64,000 nucleotides of DNA from Clarireedia homoeocarpa (GCA_001465935.1 LNKV01000033.1:496001-560000); one strand, 5' to 3'; positions 12,129 to 22,686 are shown, numbered from the stretch's first letter. The notes: generated by a model from the sequence alone, not told the origin. Numbers and translations are program-made.

Positions 12129-13276
12129 GAAAAAAGTCACACCATCCTGGAACTAAAGATGGAAAATGATGCATATATCTGGCTGGCAAGCAGTCTGGAC
12201 CATAATGTGGAGGCAATCCTTCGCCGTTGAGCTGGATGGTCTGGAGTCAACGGCGTCCATGTCAATCTCGTAGCGCTGTTATTTGATTGTTCCGTATTTT
12301 GTCTTCATTGCAGTAGCCGAGAATCTCAACTTTAGCCTTTCTGCACGCTATATTCTCGTACCATGACTAATAGAATCCTGCGCCTTATATTGACGTTAAT
12401 TTATTCTCCACATCTCTACTCTCTCCCCCGTGGCTCGCCACGTGGTCACGTAGGAAAATTACGGGATAGTCTGCTAGACAATTATTTCTTGCAGGCTACT
12501 TACTAATACGGTAATTTTCTCGCATCTCACTCCTTAGTCCTCGCTAAGAACCTTGATTTCCTCTAGCGGCACTAGCCCGTTGCTAGCTACCTGCAGTCAG
12601 ATGGAGAAGGAGCAGGAACCTCGCAATGCACTAGCAAGGGTTGAACCATAAAGTAAGCTGCTATGGAACGGCGCGTCTACCGAAGATACTTTGTATCGCA
12701 TCCACCAGAGACACAGGGGCTGACCTAGTGAGCTTAGTCAGAGGGATCACTTCTCATAGATCGATTGTACATCATCAAAGGGCGGTCACTCAGACCCGAT
12801 CTCCAAGGCGCTGAGCGCCGTATTACTGCGTTACTTGAAAGCCTTGAAGTCAATGCGAGTAAGCTCGGCAGTGCAGCCATTTTCATTTATTTTTTCTCAT
12901 TTCTTCGGCGGGATTTTGTGCCCGCCGGCACATCTCACTGTGGTTTCTACCTTCTGCGCCCACCGGGCTTCGGGACTCGAAGACATATCTCCGACTCTCA
13001 AATTCTTGTACGATATAGGACATCTGTAAATTATATGTTCGGGCCTGGCTACCAAGTGGTGTAATTAGTACAATAATATTCTGTAAGGTCGGTTTATGTA
13101 TTGAGATTGCGAAACTGCGGTTTCATCTAAGATATCAGAAATTTATTTGCATCCAACTTCGCCTTTCGAAAATATCAGGAATATAAGAAGTTCTGTGTAT
13201 CTTTTTCATTGATTTCTGAATATAGATTGATCTGAATTTGTTTAAAGAGAAGAAAGATAGGACTTGCATGATCAAA
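12129..13276. promoter_or_regulatory. Spacer and acyltransferase promoter
   Basis: About 1.15 kb without a supported gene. A 99-codon open frame at 12765-13064 has no recognisable features and ends inside the promoter, so I do not call it. A candidate operator lies at 12970-12980. Confidence 0.5.
12970..12980 (+). promoter_or_regulatory. Candidate AflR-type operator (TCG-GGACT-CGA)
   Basis: This 11-mer fully matches TCGN5CGR and shares the TCGGGNNTCG core with the other cluster promoters. It is about 300 bp before the LovD-like acyltransferase ATG. Binding is inferred. Confidence 0.6.
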
Positions 13277-14924
13277 ATGGGAAGTGTACAAGCACCCAAT
13301 ATGGACAGTTTCAACCGGATTCTGGAGGCGCAGGTTGATGGCGAGAGCCCAGCCCTGCATAATGCATGCTTCGCTGTTACGGGGAAAAACGGTGAGTACA
13401 ATTGTTTTAGCTAAGCACGCAATGAAGAAAAAGATTGTTAATGATAGCTGGCGAAGCAGGTGTGCTCTATTCTGCAGCATATGGCTCGCGGGATTTGGCG
13501 CGGTCCCAACCTGTCTCCACTGACTCTGTCTTTTGGATTGCGTCCCTTACGAAACTTTCCACTGCAATTGCTACTCTGATTGCCGTGGAACAAGGCCTCG
13601 TCACTCTCGACCAGAATGTGAGGGAAATTGTTCCAGAGCTTGCCGAGATTGATGTGCTCGAAGGATTTGATGACGATGGTGTACCACGTCTGAGAAAGTG
13701 CACATCTCCTATTACCCTCCGGTAAGATATGAGCTCGAGAATGAAGCCCTTGTTCAGAATCCGATGCTGACATCAAGCGAAAAGCCAACTGCTTTCACAC
13801 AGTAGCGGCTTCTGCTACGATAAGCAAAACGAGGGGCTTCAGCGGTGGGCAGCATACGTTGGAAAAACAGAAAATCTTTTCACGGGATCATACGTAAATA
13901 ACCCCCCTGATGACCATACATCTTTAATGGAAAATGAGCAACTACTAAAGCACTATATTTGTGTAGACAGGATACCTTCACCCGCTAATTTTCGAGCCTG
14001 GACAAGGCTGGGCATACGGCCCTGGAATGGACTGGGCAGGCCGCACGGTAAGCTCTCATCACCTGACCCGGCCCCTAAGCATTTTCCTGTGCTCGACATG
14101 CAAAATCGTATACAGCAATACTTCGAAACTAACAATGCCTGCAGATCGAGATTGTTGCAAATCAGAACTTAGAGTCCTTCATGAAAGTCAATATCTGGGA
14201 TAAACTCGATATGGGCTCTACAACCTTCCAACCATGGAAGCGACCAGACCTTGAAGAAAGACTTGTTGAAATGGGCATTCGAACTCCGGCCGGCACTGTT
14301 GTCCCGGGAAAGTCTCCCTACGGCTACCCAGCAGCTGACTGTTGTGGTGGAGTTGGTCTCTATAGCACTCCAGCGGACCAGATAAAGCTCCTTTCCGCTC
14401 TAGTAAGCGGCGGTTCCAGCCTCATGAGTACGGCTAGTATGAATGAGCTGTTAGGGCCGCAAACTGCCGACCCCTCTCATTTCCTCGCTGTGGTGTGTGG
14501 ATCGAACCGGGCCCATCTTGGTCAGACTTGGCCGGAGGGAGCGGTTGGTGACTTCGGGCTCAGTTCATCAATTAATGCAGACGACTTTCCCGGCCGAAGG
14601 GCGGCGAAAAGCGCAAACTGGCAGGGTATGCCAGGTGTCCATGCTGTGAGTTGCCAATTCTACTACTTGCCCCTCCCAGGAGAAGTTCTGCATGACTTCG
14701 GCTGTCATTGTGCACCTTTTCATATTGCATTTTACTTCCATATACTCAAATTTTCCTTCTAATTCTCTCTGCTAACGTTGGCGTAGTGGCTTGATCGTAC
14801 AACCGGCTTGGCGGGGCTTTTCGTAACTCAGCTTCTACCACCTGGTGATAAGGTGGTTACCAAGTGTTTCGGTGATCTAGAAAGGGTGGTTTATCAGTTG
14901 TATGGTTCCGCTGGAGAGAAATGA
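13277..14924 (+). CDS. Serine beta-lactamase-fold acyltransferase/esterase (LovD-like)
   Basis: Six exons (13277-13391, 13448-13721, 13785-13893, 13967-14047, 14145-14645, 14787-14924) give 405 residues; every join keeps frame. The catalytic signature of class C beta-lactamase/LovD proteins is intact: Ser71-x-x-Lys74 in WIASLTKLS, then QLLSHSSGFCYD, and Tyr183 in GWAYGPGMDWAG. These positions are almost those of LovD (Ser76, Lys79, Tyr188), and the length is close to LovD's. The C-terminal WLDRTTGLAGLF and QLLPPGD are also typical. LovD transfers acyl chains to a hydroxyl; other family members hydrolyse esters. In this cluster a side-chain acylation or ester-cleavage step is inferred. No signal peptide is seen. 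The promoter has a cluster-type operator. Alternative: a non-biosynthetic esterase caught in the cluster. Confidence 0.85.
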
Positions 14925-15366
14925 AGCACCGATTGTATATCTCAGATCCTTGAGACCTGAGTATCTTAGCTCTGCTACTGTATAGAATAGATGGGCGTTA
15001 CTTCCACTGATCTTGAGCCAATGTATTCTAAAAATTGTCAAATGAAACATGATTATTACAGGAGAGATAGATATCCATACAAAAAATAAACAATAAGTTA
15101 AACCACTGATACTAGTAAGAAATCATCTCTGTGTCCCATTGATGAGCACACCGATGGGGTACTCGAAAGGAACGAATTCCCCAGCTCTACTTGGTGCATA
15201 TAGTGCTGAGCTGGTGAAGAAACTTCTTCTGTATCAACTCACTGAGATATCGCGTTCCAGAAACCGCCACTGGCTTAATAAGAAGTATTACGACGGCTAT
15301 ATCAGAAATTACATAACGCTTTGCGCACCGTACGAATACTAGCTGCGGAAGTTCTTGTGTTTGTAG

Positions 15367-15408
15367 AGTCACGTTTGCACAGTCACGTTTGCACAGTCGC
15401 GTTTGCGA
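15367..15408. repeat. Three tandem 14-bp repeats
   Basis: Units AGTCACGTTTGCAC, AGTCACGTTTGCAC and AGTCGCGTTTGCGA follow each other without gaps, about 410 bp before the thioesterase ATG. Each contains a CACGT or CGCGT core. A regulatory role is possible but unproven. Confidence 0.8.
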
Positions 15409-15541
15409 AGTTCACAATTGTGTTTCATGGTCACGTGCTTTAGAACTAGCTAACCTTCTAGAACTATTTCTCTACTGCAAGAATAGGATTCCGGGCTTAC
15501 AATAGCTCGGGTCACATCTTCCGCTCGATGATTATACGACC

Positions 15542-15552
15542 CCGAGGCCCGA
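15542..15552 (-). promoter_or_regulatory. Candidate AflR-type operator (TCG-GGCCT-CGG)
   Basis: The minus strand reads TCGGGCCTCGG, a full TCGN5CGR match, about 265 bp before the thioesterase ATG. It shares the TCGGGNNTCG core with the other cluster promoters. Confidence 0.6.
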
Positions 15553-15815
15553 CTACCGACAACCCGGTATTCACAAGACATCATCCTACGGGAAAGAATA
15601 AACAATTTGATACAAGGCGCCTAGTCGATCTGCTGTATGCTTGGCTGCATAACAACATGACGGATCATGCGAACCTTCCGTATTGCTGCGCATCCATGGC
15701 TTTCTATATATGATCGCATCGCAATCCAGAGATTTAGAATTTGAAAGAGCATCTGATACTTCTATATACAAACCCAAAGAACCACCCTTTTACAATAGTG
15801 CATCCAGTTCGCAAC

Positions 15816-16768
15816 ATGATTGTCATCAATGAGCAACTAGGTCCGTCTTACACAGCAAGTTCGGTCCTGCTGCAGGGCAACATCCCAACATCAGTTAGCA
15901 ACTTATTCCTCTTTCCCGGAACATTCAACATCTCCCAAGTTTTCGCGGCGCTGCCTGCAATCGAGCCCAGTCATGTCGCAATCTTCGAACTAACCTGTGC
16001 TTTTGCCAATGCCCCAGACCAATTCAGCGGCATTAGCATTCCCGAACTCGCACGTGTATATCTGGCCGAGATCCAGCGACGACAGCCCCATGGCCCTTAC
16101 TCATTGCTCGGGTACTCCACTGGTGGCGTTGTGGCATACGAGGCGGCTCGGCAATTACTTGAAGCCGGAGAAGCAGTAGAGAGGATTTACCTCGTGGAAT
16201 CACCCTGTCCATTGGGTGTTCAGCCCACGCTGCACAATCTGACGCATGGCATCGACTCAAAAAACCATAAGCAGAGGGAGGCAGAGCAACAGTCTAAGGC
16301 GTCGATGAAGCTCATGAGTGCGCTGCATGAGGCTCAAAAATTAATCAACTTCGAAAAATATATCCCCACGGCGCTTAGTCCATGTCCAGGCCACCCGATC
16401 CCCAGAACAACATATTTTTTCGCCAAGCAGAGGCTCGATTCTCATGCGAAGCAACCAAAGGTATCCGAAAGTGACTCGAGCTCTATGTCCTGGGTACGTG
16501 AAGAGCGTGCAGGATTTGGAGTAACTGGAGATGGGTGGGAGAGATTGGTGGATCGGAGTAAGCTGAAAATCGTTCCCCTTGACGGAAATCATTTCAGCGT
16601 TATGGAAGAGCCAAACGTGAGTCCGCATACTTCTTTATCTTCGCGAGAGAATCAACAACTGACCTTTCTCACCTATGATAGATCTCAGAATGGGCAACAG
16701 AACTTCGGTCCTCGTACTGGGATTTATCGTTTCCATTCAAATCGAGAAGCACCAGAAGAAGGTATTAG
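15816..16768 (+). CDS. Discrete thioesterase related to PKS terminal TE/Claisen cyclase domains
   Basis: Two exons (15816-16616, 16682-16768) give 295 residues. The start is the first in-frame ATG; the frame is open upstream only from a TTG. The fold matches the TE domain usually fused to the C-terminus of fungal PKSs: LFLFPGTF oxyanion region, YLAEIQRRQPHGPYSLLGYSTGG with nucleophile Ser101, YEAARQLLEAGE, the VESPCP strand, and GNHFSVME with catalytic His259. It would hydrolyse or cyclise a polyketide held on an ACP, or clear misprimed chains. A separate TE suggests, but does not prove, that the PKS lacks its own. Without the intron the frame runs on for about 30 unrelated residues, which is why the splice is preferred. 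Cytosolic location is likely. Confidence 0.85.
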
Positions 16769-17085
16769 AGAGATAGCAGAATTTCATATGTAATAGATTG
16801 GTCTTATTTGTCACATATTTATTTCGGGAGGTGTGAGTTAGCCGTGAAAGCATTTCAATTTGGTAGAGAAGGATATATCTAAGGTGTGGGGTTTTCAGAG
16901 CCGCTCGAATAGAGTGAATTCAACATGCGTATTACTGTAGTAAGCATATGTCACATAAAATAAACAATTGGAAGCAAACTTCTAATCTATTGGTAACCTC
17001 TTATATCTAAGTGTACATCTAAATTTATAATAGTCATCCAGCCTTATGTATCGAAATCTGGCACACTATCATCTCTCTATCATTT
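16769..17085. other. Convergent intergenic region
   Basis: A 317-bp A/T-rich stretch between the 3' ends of the thioesterase and regulator genes. Nothing else is seen. Confidence 0.5.
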
Positions 17086-18565
17086 CTATATGTCCATTGT
17101 CGGCGAGGGACTTCTAAGCTCACATGCCGCCTTTACTCTAGAATAACGATGCTTAATAAACTGCCCTAGCGCTGAGTAAATAAACCTCTCTTCGCCGAGC
17201 TTCTCCTCTCTCCCGCAATGCGAGTATTTGTCCACGAAAAGCTGGACTGCACATTCCAGCTTCGATAACTCATGTAAAACTAACTGGGCGCGCAGCCGCC
17301 CTTCGATTTCCCCATCCACGTTGTACGCACCGAGTCGAAGCGGGACTGATACGAAAGCGTTCTGGTCCTGCTGTGTTTGCTGTTTGGGAATGTTGCCATG
17401 GCTAAAGGGCGTCGTGTCGTCGACTTTGGCAATCGCGCCGTACGCAGCTAGTACTTGGGAGATAATGACGGATAAGAGGAATGGCAGGTAAACGTTCGCG
17501 TCACATGAACACCGTAGGATCTCTATTAATTGTTTGGTGATGCTCGAACACATCAATAACGCTTGGTCGGTGGTTATTATAGGTGATGGACTGCACATTA
17601 TATTGTGTTCTTGTTGCATTGTATCGCCCCTGGAGGTCATCATAATGACGGATTTCTGAAGCGATTTCGCCTCACGTACACAGCTGTGCTCATGCGGTGG
17701 AGTTTGAGGTTGGGGTATGTGTGAGTTTAAGAATATGTTGCCGTCATCAGTATTGTGATCGAAGTTGTTCGAGGCGATGACATGGCTGTGCCACGATGGT
17801 TCAGATTTTGTGAAATCCAAATGTGAGAAGCACTCTGAATCTGTTATTGATGAAAGGGGATTCGAAAAGCTCGGCGATGGAGGGTCGAGTTCAGGGAGTG
17901 TAAAGTCATCTCCGTTCGTGAAAAGGTAGTCCATAATATTCATACCATCCATTGGGTCATGACAGGGTGAACCCGTGCTGTGACCCATTTGGATGCCCAT
18001 ATCATTGTCCTGTGCGGTTGATACAGGATGAAAGGGAGAGGTGGGATCCGGTAGTCGAAGTTCATGATCCAGACTTAAGTCCAGGTCTTTATATTGCTCT
18101 TTTGGTATGGGTGAAGGTGCTGAATCGGATGCAGGCGGCGTTAAAGATTTGATGACGTCTGGTAATTGACTTGGATCTATCTGGATTGTACCCCGTGAAG
18201 ATTGCTCGGTTTCTGATGCTCCCGCCGCATGAGAAGTTGGCGGCATCTGCAACTTGCCAGCGTTGAGGGCTTTGATAAACTCGATTGTCGGCTTTCCAGT
18301 CCTCATAGAGACACTGTAACGGCAGCTGCTGCCTATGCGAATACAACGGCCACATTGGGGGTGCTGTTTGTCGCAGCGAACCTTGGCCTCGGTGCACAGA
18401 TCACAAGATCTTTAAAACGTTACTCGTTAGCCATCCAACTCTCCAGTTATCCAGTTCCTAACCACCAAAGTGAATACGAGTTACTCACGATCGAAATATA
18501 ACTGCCGGTAGCTTCGGTTGCCGACTCTTACGAGTTTGCTGTGTGGTATTCTCTGATGGTGCCAT
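17086..18565 (-). CDS. AflR-like Zn2Cys6 transcription factor, probable cluster regulator
   Basis: Two exons (18565-18489 and 18409-17086) give 466 residues. The join creates the complete binuclear zinc cluster: CDLCTEAKVRC, then CDKQHPQCGRC and CIRIGSSC, six cysteines with spacing 2-6-6-2-6. A basic, Lys/Arg-rich stretch precedes it (residues 12-25). The middle is Ser/Pro-rich and of low complexity. The C-terminal third (LLMCSSITKQLIEILRCSCD, SVIISQVLAAYGAI, VPLRLGAYNVDG, then ELSKLECAVQLFVDKY) has the pattern of the AflR C-terminal regulatory domain found in aflatoxin-type and other PKS regulators. AflR binds TCGN5CGR, and the neighbouring promoters hold such sites. Its own promoter shows no obvious one. 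It marks the right side of the cluster as visible here. Confidence 0.93.
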
Positions 18566-20480
18566 TGTGTCTACACAATAAAGATGATTCAAGAAGATGG
18601 TTGTACCAGAACGGTCGGAGTGGGATGACTGATTAAAGTAATAAATCTACGATCCACGGCTTCCAACTAAACCCTTTTTCAGCTTGTAGTTTCAAAGCGA
18701 ACAAAGATAGACAGTCTTTGAAGGATCCCACTTACGTATGCGAATGATTGGGTATGAGGAATCATATTCACGAGTATAAATAAGAAAACCAGGGGTTCAC
18801 CACCGAGGCAGCAGTCGATATTCTTTGGCTTCTATGTTCGAAGTCAGCAAAGCCTGGGTTCGTAATCATTGTACCGGTAAGGGTCCATCTACGTACAACC
18901 CCTCGGTTTCTCAAATTCCTTTGTTTTCCACGCCATCTACAAAAGGTAACGTTCGTCCTTAATGAGTACAGATAGTAGAAGAGCGAGGAACAGGAATCCT
19001 AGTAACGCATGGAGTATGCAGGTAGAAATCCTTCGCCTTGAGAGGCTGACAGGAATTTTAGATTGCTGCGGCAGAGAGAGGCACTACCTGCATTTTCAAG
19101 TAAGAGCAAGCTGTGTGGTTTAAGGTGATAGGATGATAGAAGTGATGATTGGCGTAAGCACTTAAACGTCGTACTGTCTTGGGCCAATCAAACGCGGTTC
19201 CGAAGGTTGATATTGTCTGTTAGTCGGTGTAAAGGGTTACACTCGCTAATTGAGGATTCCGTGCTGTGCAAGGGGGCCGGCTTCAGCCAACGGATTATGT
19301 AAAAGTCAAAGGTCAAAGGGTGACGCCACTGATAGAAGAACAGACGGAGCCAGATGAGCCATTTCACAGAAGCGCAGAGAAAACCAGCCCATAGGTGAGA
19401 CATGCAGTGTGAGACAAACTGTGAGGATATTCTAATCCTCTTGTGAGATTATTTCAGGTGTAAGAATGACTCCTGTGGCATGCTATACGCCCGCTTGGCT
19501 CACAATGTGCACCCCCACCAAAAAGGAATTACAGCAACAAAAACCTTGTATCTAACAGATAAATATCAGGGTAAATTTTTTACGAACAGCCTGAATTAGA
19601 TGGTCCAGAAACCTTGGAGCATCAGGGTGTCGTCCTGTGAAGTAAATTTTCTACAAACAGCCTAAATTAGATGCTCCAGAAACCTTGGAGCACCAGTGTG
19701 TCGTCCTGTTAAGCACATCGCCGAGAGATACAAGAGATGCAATTCAAAAATGGGTTTGAATACCCGAGATCAGCCCATCGGCTTCGAATCCGGCCAAGCG
19801 ACAGCGGGCTTACTAGACACTGCTAGACAAAGCAGCCCCGGCTCATGGCAAGATTTGGGGAGACAAAGGCTATGAGACTCCATTTGTGCATTTACGCCGT
19901 GGCGTATTTGCAAAGTTATGAGAGCCACACGCGTCGGAATAACAACAACCTGTCGGGTGAGATGAATCAGACCCCGTAGTATTACTGGTGTGATTTCTAC
20001 CTACGGGTATCGCTCCTCGTGGGAATACCCTCAATACAGGAGAGCGGGGCTGGCTCAGATCTTCAAATCAGTTAGAAAGATACGAGCAATTCAGCCAAGC
20101 CCTCGTATCCAATATGGTGATACAGTGGTGCTGAACGTTGAGATCTTACCAGCATAGCCATACATAGAAAATTTGTGTACGCTCCAGGGATAATACAAAT
20201 ACATCAGATAAAGAGTCTGTATCACATAACAAGGAAGTAATTGAGTGTGGCTATGTACCCCACGTGACTCGGAACAACCTTGTCCCGGTTTACCCAGGAA
20301 CCAATCCTACCCCTGTCAACCAAGCCCCAACCTTAATTCATACAACAGCAACAGCAAGAGCTTCATCAGCGTAGCTGCCTCCAGCGGAATAGTAATAACC
20401 TCATTCTCATACAACAATCGCCTATCCACCTACCTTCTCCAACATTTTCCCCTCCACACTGTCTCAAATAAACCTTCACG
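18566..20480. other. Intergenic region at cluster edge
   Basis: About 1.9 kb between the regulator and the proteasome gene. No convincing gene is present; the longest frames (about 60-110 codons) have no features. It contains a 71-bp tandem duplication. It is the change-over from cluster to housekeeping genes. Confidence 0.5.
19571..19712. repeat. 71-bp tandem duplication
   Basis: Two adjacent units, 19571-19641 and 19642-19712, are about 89% identical by eye. Both contain AACCTTGGAGCA and GTGTCGTCCTGT. No coding content is seen. Confidence 0.85.
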
Positions 20481-21395
20481 ATGTTTCGTAACAATTATGA
20501 TAACGATTCGGTTACATTGTATGTTATTGATTACTCTATCTTTCTGGACCATTTTGCTGACCTGGAATACATAGCTCGCCGCAAGGTCGTATCTTTCAAG
20601 TCGAATATGCTTCCGAGGCCGTCAAGCAAGGTAGTGTAGTTGTCGGCATAGTCAGCAAATCACACGCAGTTCTCGTTGCTCTCAAGGTGAGCTCTCCGCA
20701 TTCCATTCCAACCGATCCAATCTCATTCCCAGCTGTGGAAACATGCTTACAATTCCCCGCTTCCATAGCGCAATGCAGAAGAACTCTCATCTTACCAGAA
20801 GAAAGTCATCGCCATCGATGAGCACGTCGGCCTCGCACTCGCTGGTCTCGCCTCCGACGCTCGCGTCCTCTCTAACTTTATGAAAAACCAATCACTCTCC
20901 TCCCGCTTAACCTACGACCGCGCAGTCCCTCTCTCTCGCCTCGTTGCCAGCATTGGCGATCGTGCTCAAACCAACACGCAACACTATGGCCGCCGACCGT
21001 ACGGTGTAGGGCTGTTAGTAGCTGGTGTTGATGAGACAGGTCCACATCTATTCGAATTCCAGCCGTCGGGAATGACGCAGGAGATGGTAGCGTGCGCAAT
21101 TGGGGCAAGGAGTCAAATGGCGAGAACGTATCTGGAGAGGAACCTGGAGAAGTTTGCGGATTGCGGGAGGGAAGAGCTGATCACACATGGATTGAGAGCT
21201 TTGAAGGAGAGTCTGGCCCAGGATAAGGAGCTTACGGTGGAGAATACGAGTGTGGGTGTGGTGGGTCTGAAGGGGAAGGGAGAGAAGGGTATTGAGGCTT
21301 TCAAGCTATTTGATGGACAAGAAGTTAAGCCGTGGGTTGATCTGGTGGCGGATGGTCAGGAAGAGGGTGGTGATACAATGGAGGTGGATCAGTAA
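20481..21395 (+). CDS. PRE5: 20S proteasome subunit alpha type-1 (alpha6, Pre5)
   Basis: Three exons (20481-20518, 20575-20686, 20769-21395) give 258 residues, close to the usual 240-260. The N-terminus MFRNNYDNDSVT followed by SPQGRIFQVEYASEAVKQG is the proteasome alpha-subunit signature, and MFRN plus YDND is specific for the alpha6/PSMA1/Pre5 branch. YGRRPYGVGLLVAGVDE and IGARSQMARTYLERN are also conserved. It forms part of the outer ring of the 20S core and has no protease activity. The acidic C-terminal tail is usual. A CACGTG box lies upstream at about 20261. Confidence 0.95.
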
Positions 21396-21909
21396 GTGGT
21401 TGTGCTAAATGGGGATGGGGAAGCTTGATCCATAGATATGCTCTTCAGGCATGGAAAAGTGCTTGTGGAAGGGATAGACGCATGGACAACTACATTTGAT
21501 ACAGCATCAGTCGCAGAAGGCAAGAAAAATATCAGATGATTTATGGCGTCAATTGCCTAAATCTTGGTTTCCCCACTGGGTCCCCAATGAGTGTCGTATC
21601 AGTCCATAAATACTTTGGAGGAAGATCCCATGTAATCAGATTAGTAAATTGTGTGTCGATCAGTCATAACTAAACAGTAGTCATTGTTTGCAGGATTCAG
21701 GACCCAGTTTGCCTAGCCTTATACTTCCACCGAACTGGATTATGCTCCTCTCCCTCTGAAACTCGCCTAGCGTCTATGTTAAATCCATAAATGTAACGCC
21801 ATGATATTCATCCATGAAGATATGTCTAGGTCTAACCATTTATGCCCAAAATTTCACCCGTCCACCAAGCCTCCCTCTCCCGTCTATAGCCCAAACTACT
21901 TCACAATCC
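21396..21909. other. Convergent intergenic region
   Basis: A 514-bp stretch between the 3' ends of the proteasome and LOG genes, with no supported gene. Confidence 0.5.
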
Positions 21910-22686
21910 TCATTCATTTCCCCACTCCAGCTTAAACCGCCCCTCACTAACTTTGTATTCCTGCAGCGCCCTCACCGCCTCCTCTGCACTCGAAACATCA
22001 ACCACAATCCCCTTACTCCCCTCCCCTACAAACCCTGCCTCCACGCTCCCTCGGATCCACGCCATCAACCCATCCCAATATCCCTCCACATTCAATACAA
22101 CCACCCCACGGTTATGTATTCCTAGTTGATTCCAAGTCACCACCTCCATTAGCTCCTCTAGCGTCCCATACCCTCCACTCAGCGCTACAAACCCGCTCCC
22201 TGGCCCTCCCGCCAGCACTTCCTGCGCCATCATCGCTTTCCGCGTGTGCATATCCTTCACCACCGTCGTCTTCCCATAGACCGCATACTCCGGTAATCCA
22301 GACCCGTTCTCGCTCGTGCTGGTAGAATGCGCGGCCTCGCCCTCGCTGTCGGGCCCGCGTTCGTATTTTACTAGCGGAGCCGGGATGATGCCGTGTACTG
22401 ATTCCGGCCCAGAGAGAGACACTAGCGTGCGAGCTACTTCGCCCATGAGCCCGACAGTGCCGCCGCCGTAGACGAGAGAGATGTTGTTTGTAGCCATGGT
22501 TTGCGCTAGAGCGCGCGCCATGGCGAGATGCGCGGGGGATTTGCCGGGAGAGGCACCGCAGAATACGCAGATTTTGGTGGTGGGTGGGGTGCTAGAGGAG
22601 AGGTTCAGTGGAGAGGGCTGCATAGTGTTGGAGGAGCGCATGGAGGGGATGGGGGAGGACGCGGGGGACACGCCGCCGGATGCCAT
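21910..22686 (-). CDS. LOG-family protein (lysine-decarboxylase-like fold, cytokinin-activating type)
   Basis: A single-exon ORF of 258 residues from the ATG at 22686; the frame is open to a TTG at 22773 but no earlier ATG exists before a stop. After a Ser/Pro-rich leader the Rossmann-like domain begins with KICVFCGASPGKSP, followed by ISLVYGGGTVGLMGEVA, the DMHTRKAMM block and ALSGGYGTLEELMEVVTW. The last is the LOG signature PGGxGTxxE with Ser in place of Pro, a variant I recall in fungal members. The family hydrolyses nucleoside 5'-monophosphates, releasing free base; in plants and some fungi this activates cytokinins. An in-frame insertion (about residues 108-140, acidic and Ser-rich) separates the core motifs. 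The real substrate here is unknown. Confidence 0.88.
   Translation of the reverse strand: MASGGVSPASSPIPSMRSSNTMQPSPLNLSSSTPPTTKICVFCGASPGKSPAHLAMARALAQTMATNNISLVYGGGTVGLMGEVARTLVSLSGPESVHGIIPAPLVKYERGPDSEGEAAHSTSTSENGSGLPEYAVYGKTTVVKDMHTRKAMMAQEVLAGGPGSGFVALSGGYGTLEELMEVVTWNQLGIHNRGVVVLNVEGYWDGLMAWIRGSVEAGFVGEGSKGIVVDVSSAEEAVRALQEYKVSEGRFKLEWGNE

Larger units (their letters stand above)
14925..15815. promoter_or_regulatory. Spacer and thioesterase promoter
   Basis: An 891-bp stretch with no supported gene. It contains three 14-bp tandem units at 15367-15408 and a candidate operator at 15542-15552. Short open frames here lack any recognisable content. Confidence 0.5.

Noticed and set aside
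12765..13064. 99-codon ORF between monooxygenase and acyltransferase genes
   Set aside because: No motif or signal; it overlaps the promoter with the operator site and ends without a plausible splice.
19781..19792. TCGGCTTCGA at the cluster edge, resembling the operator
   Set aside because: The spacer between TCG and CGA is four bases, not five, and the GG is missing.
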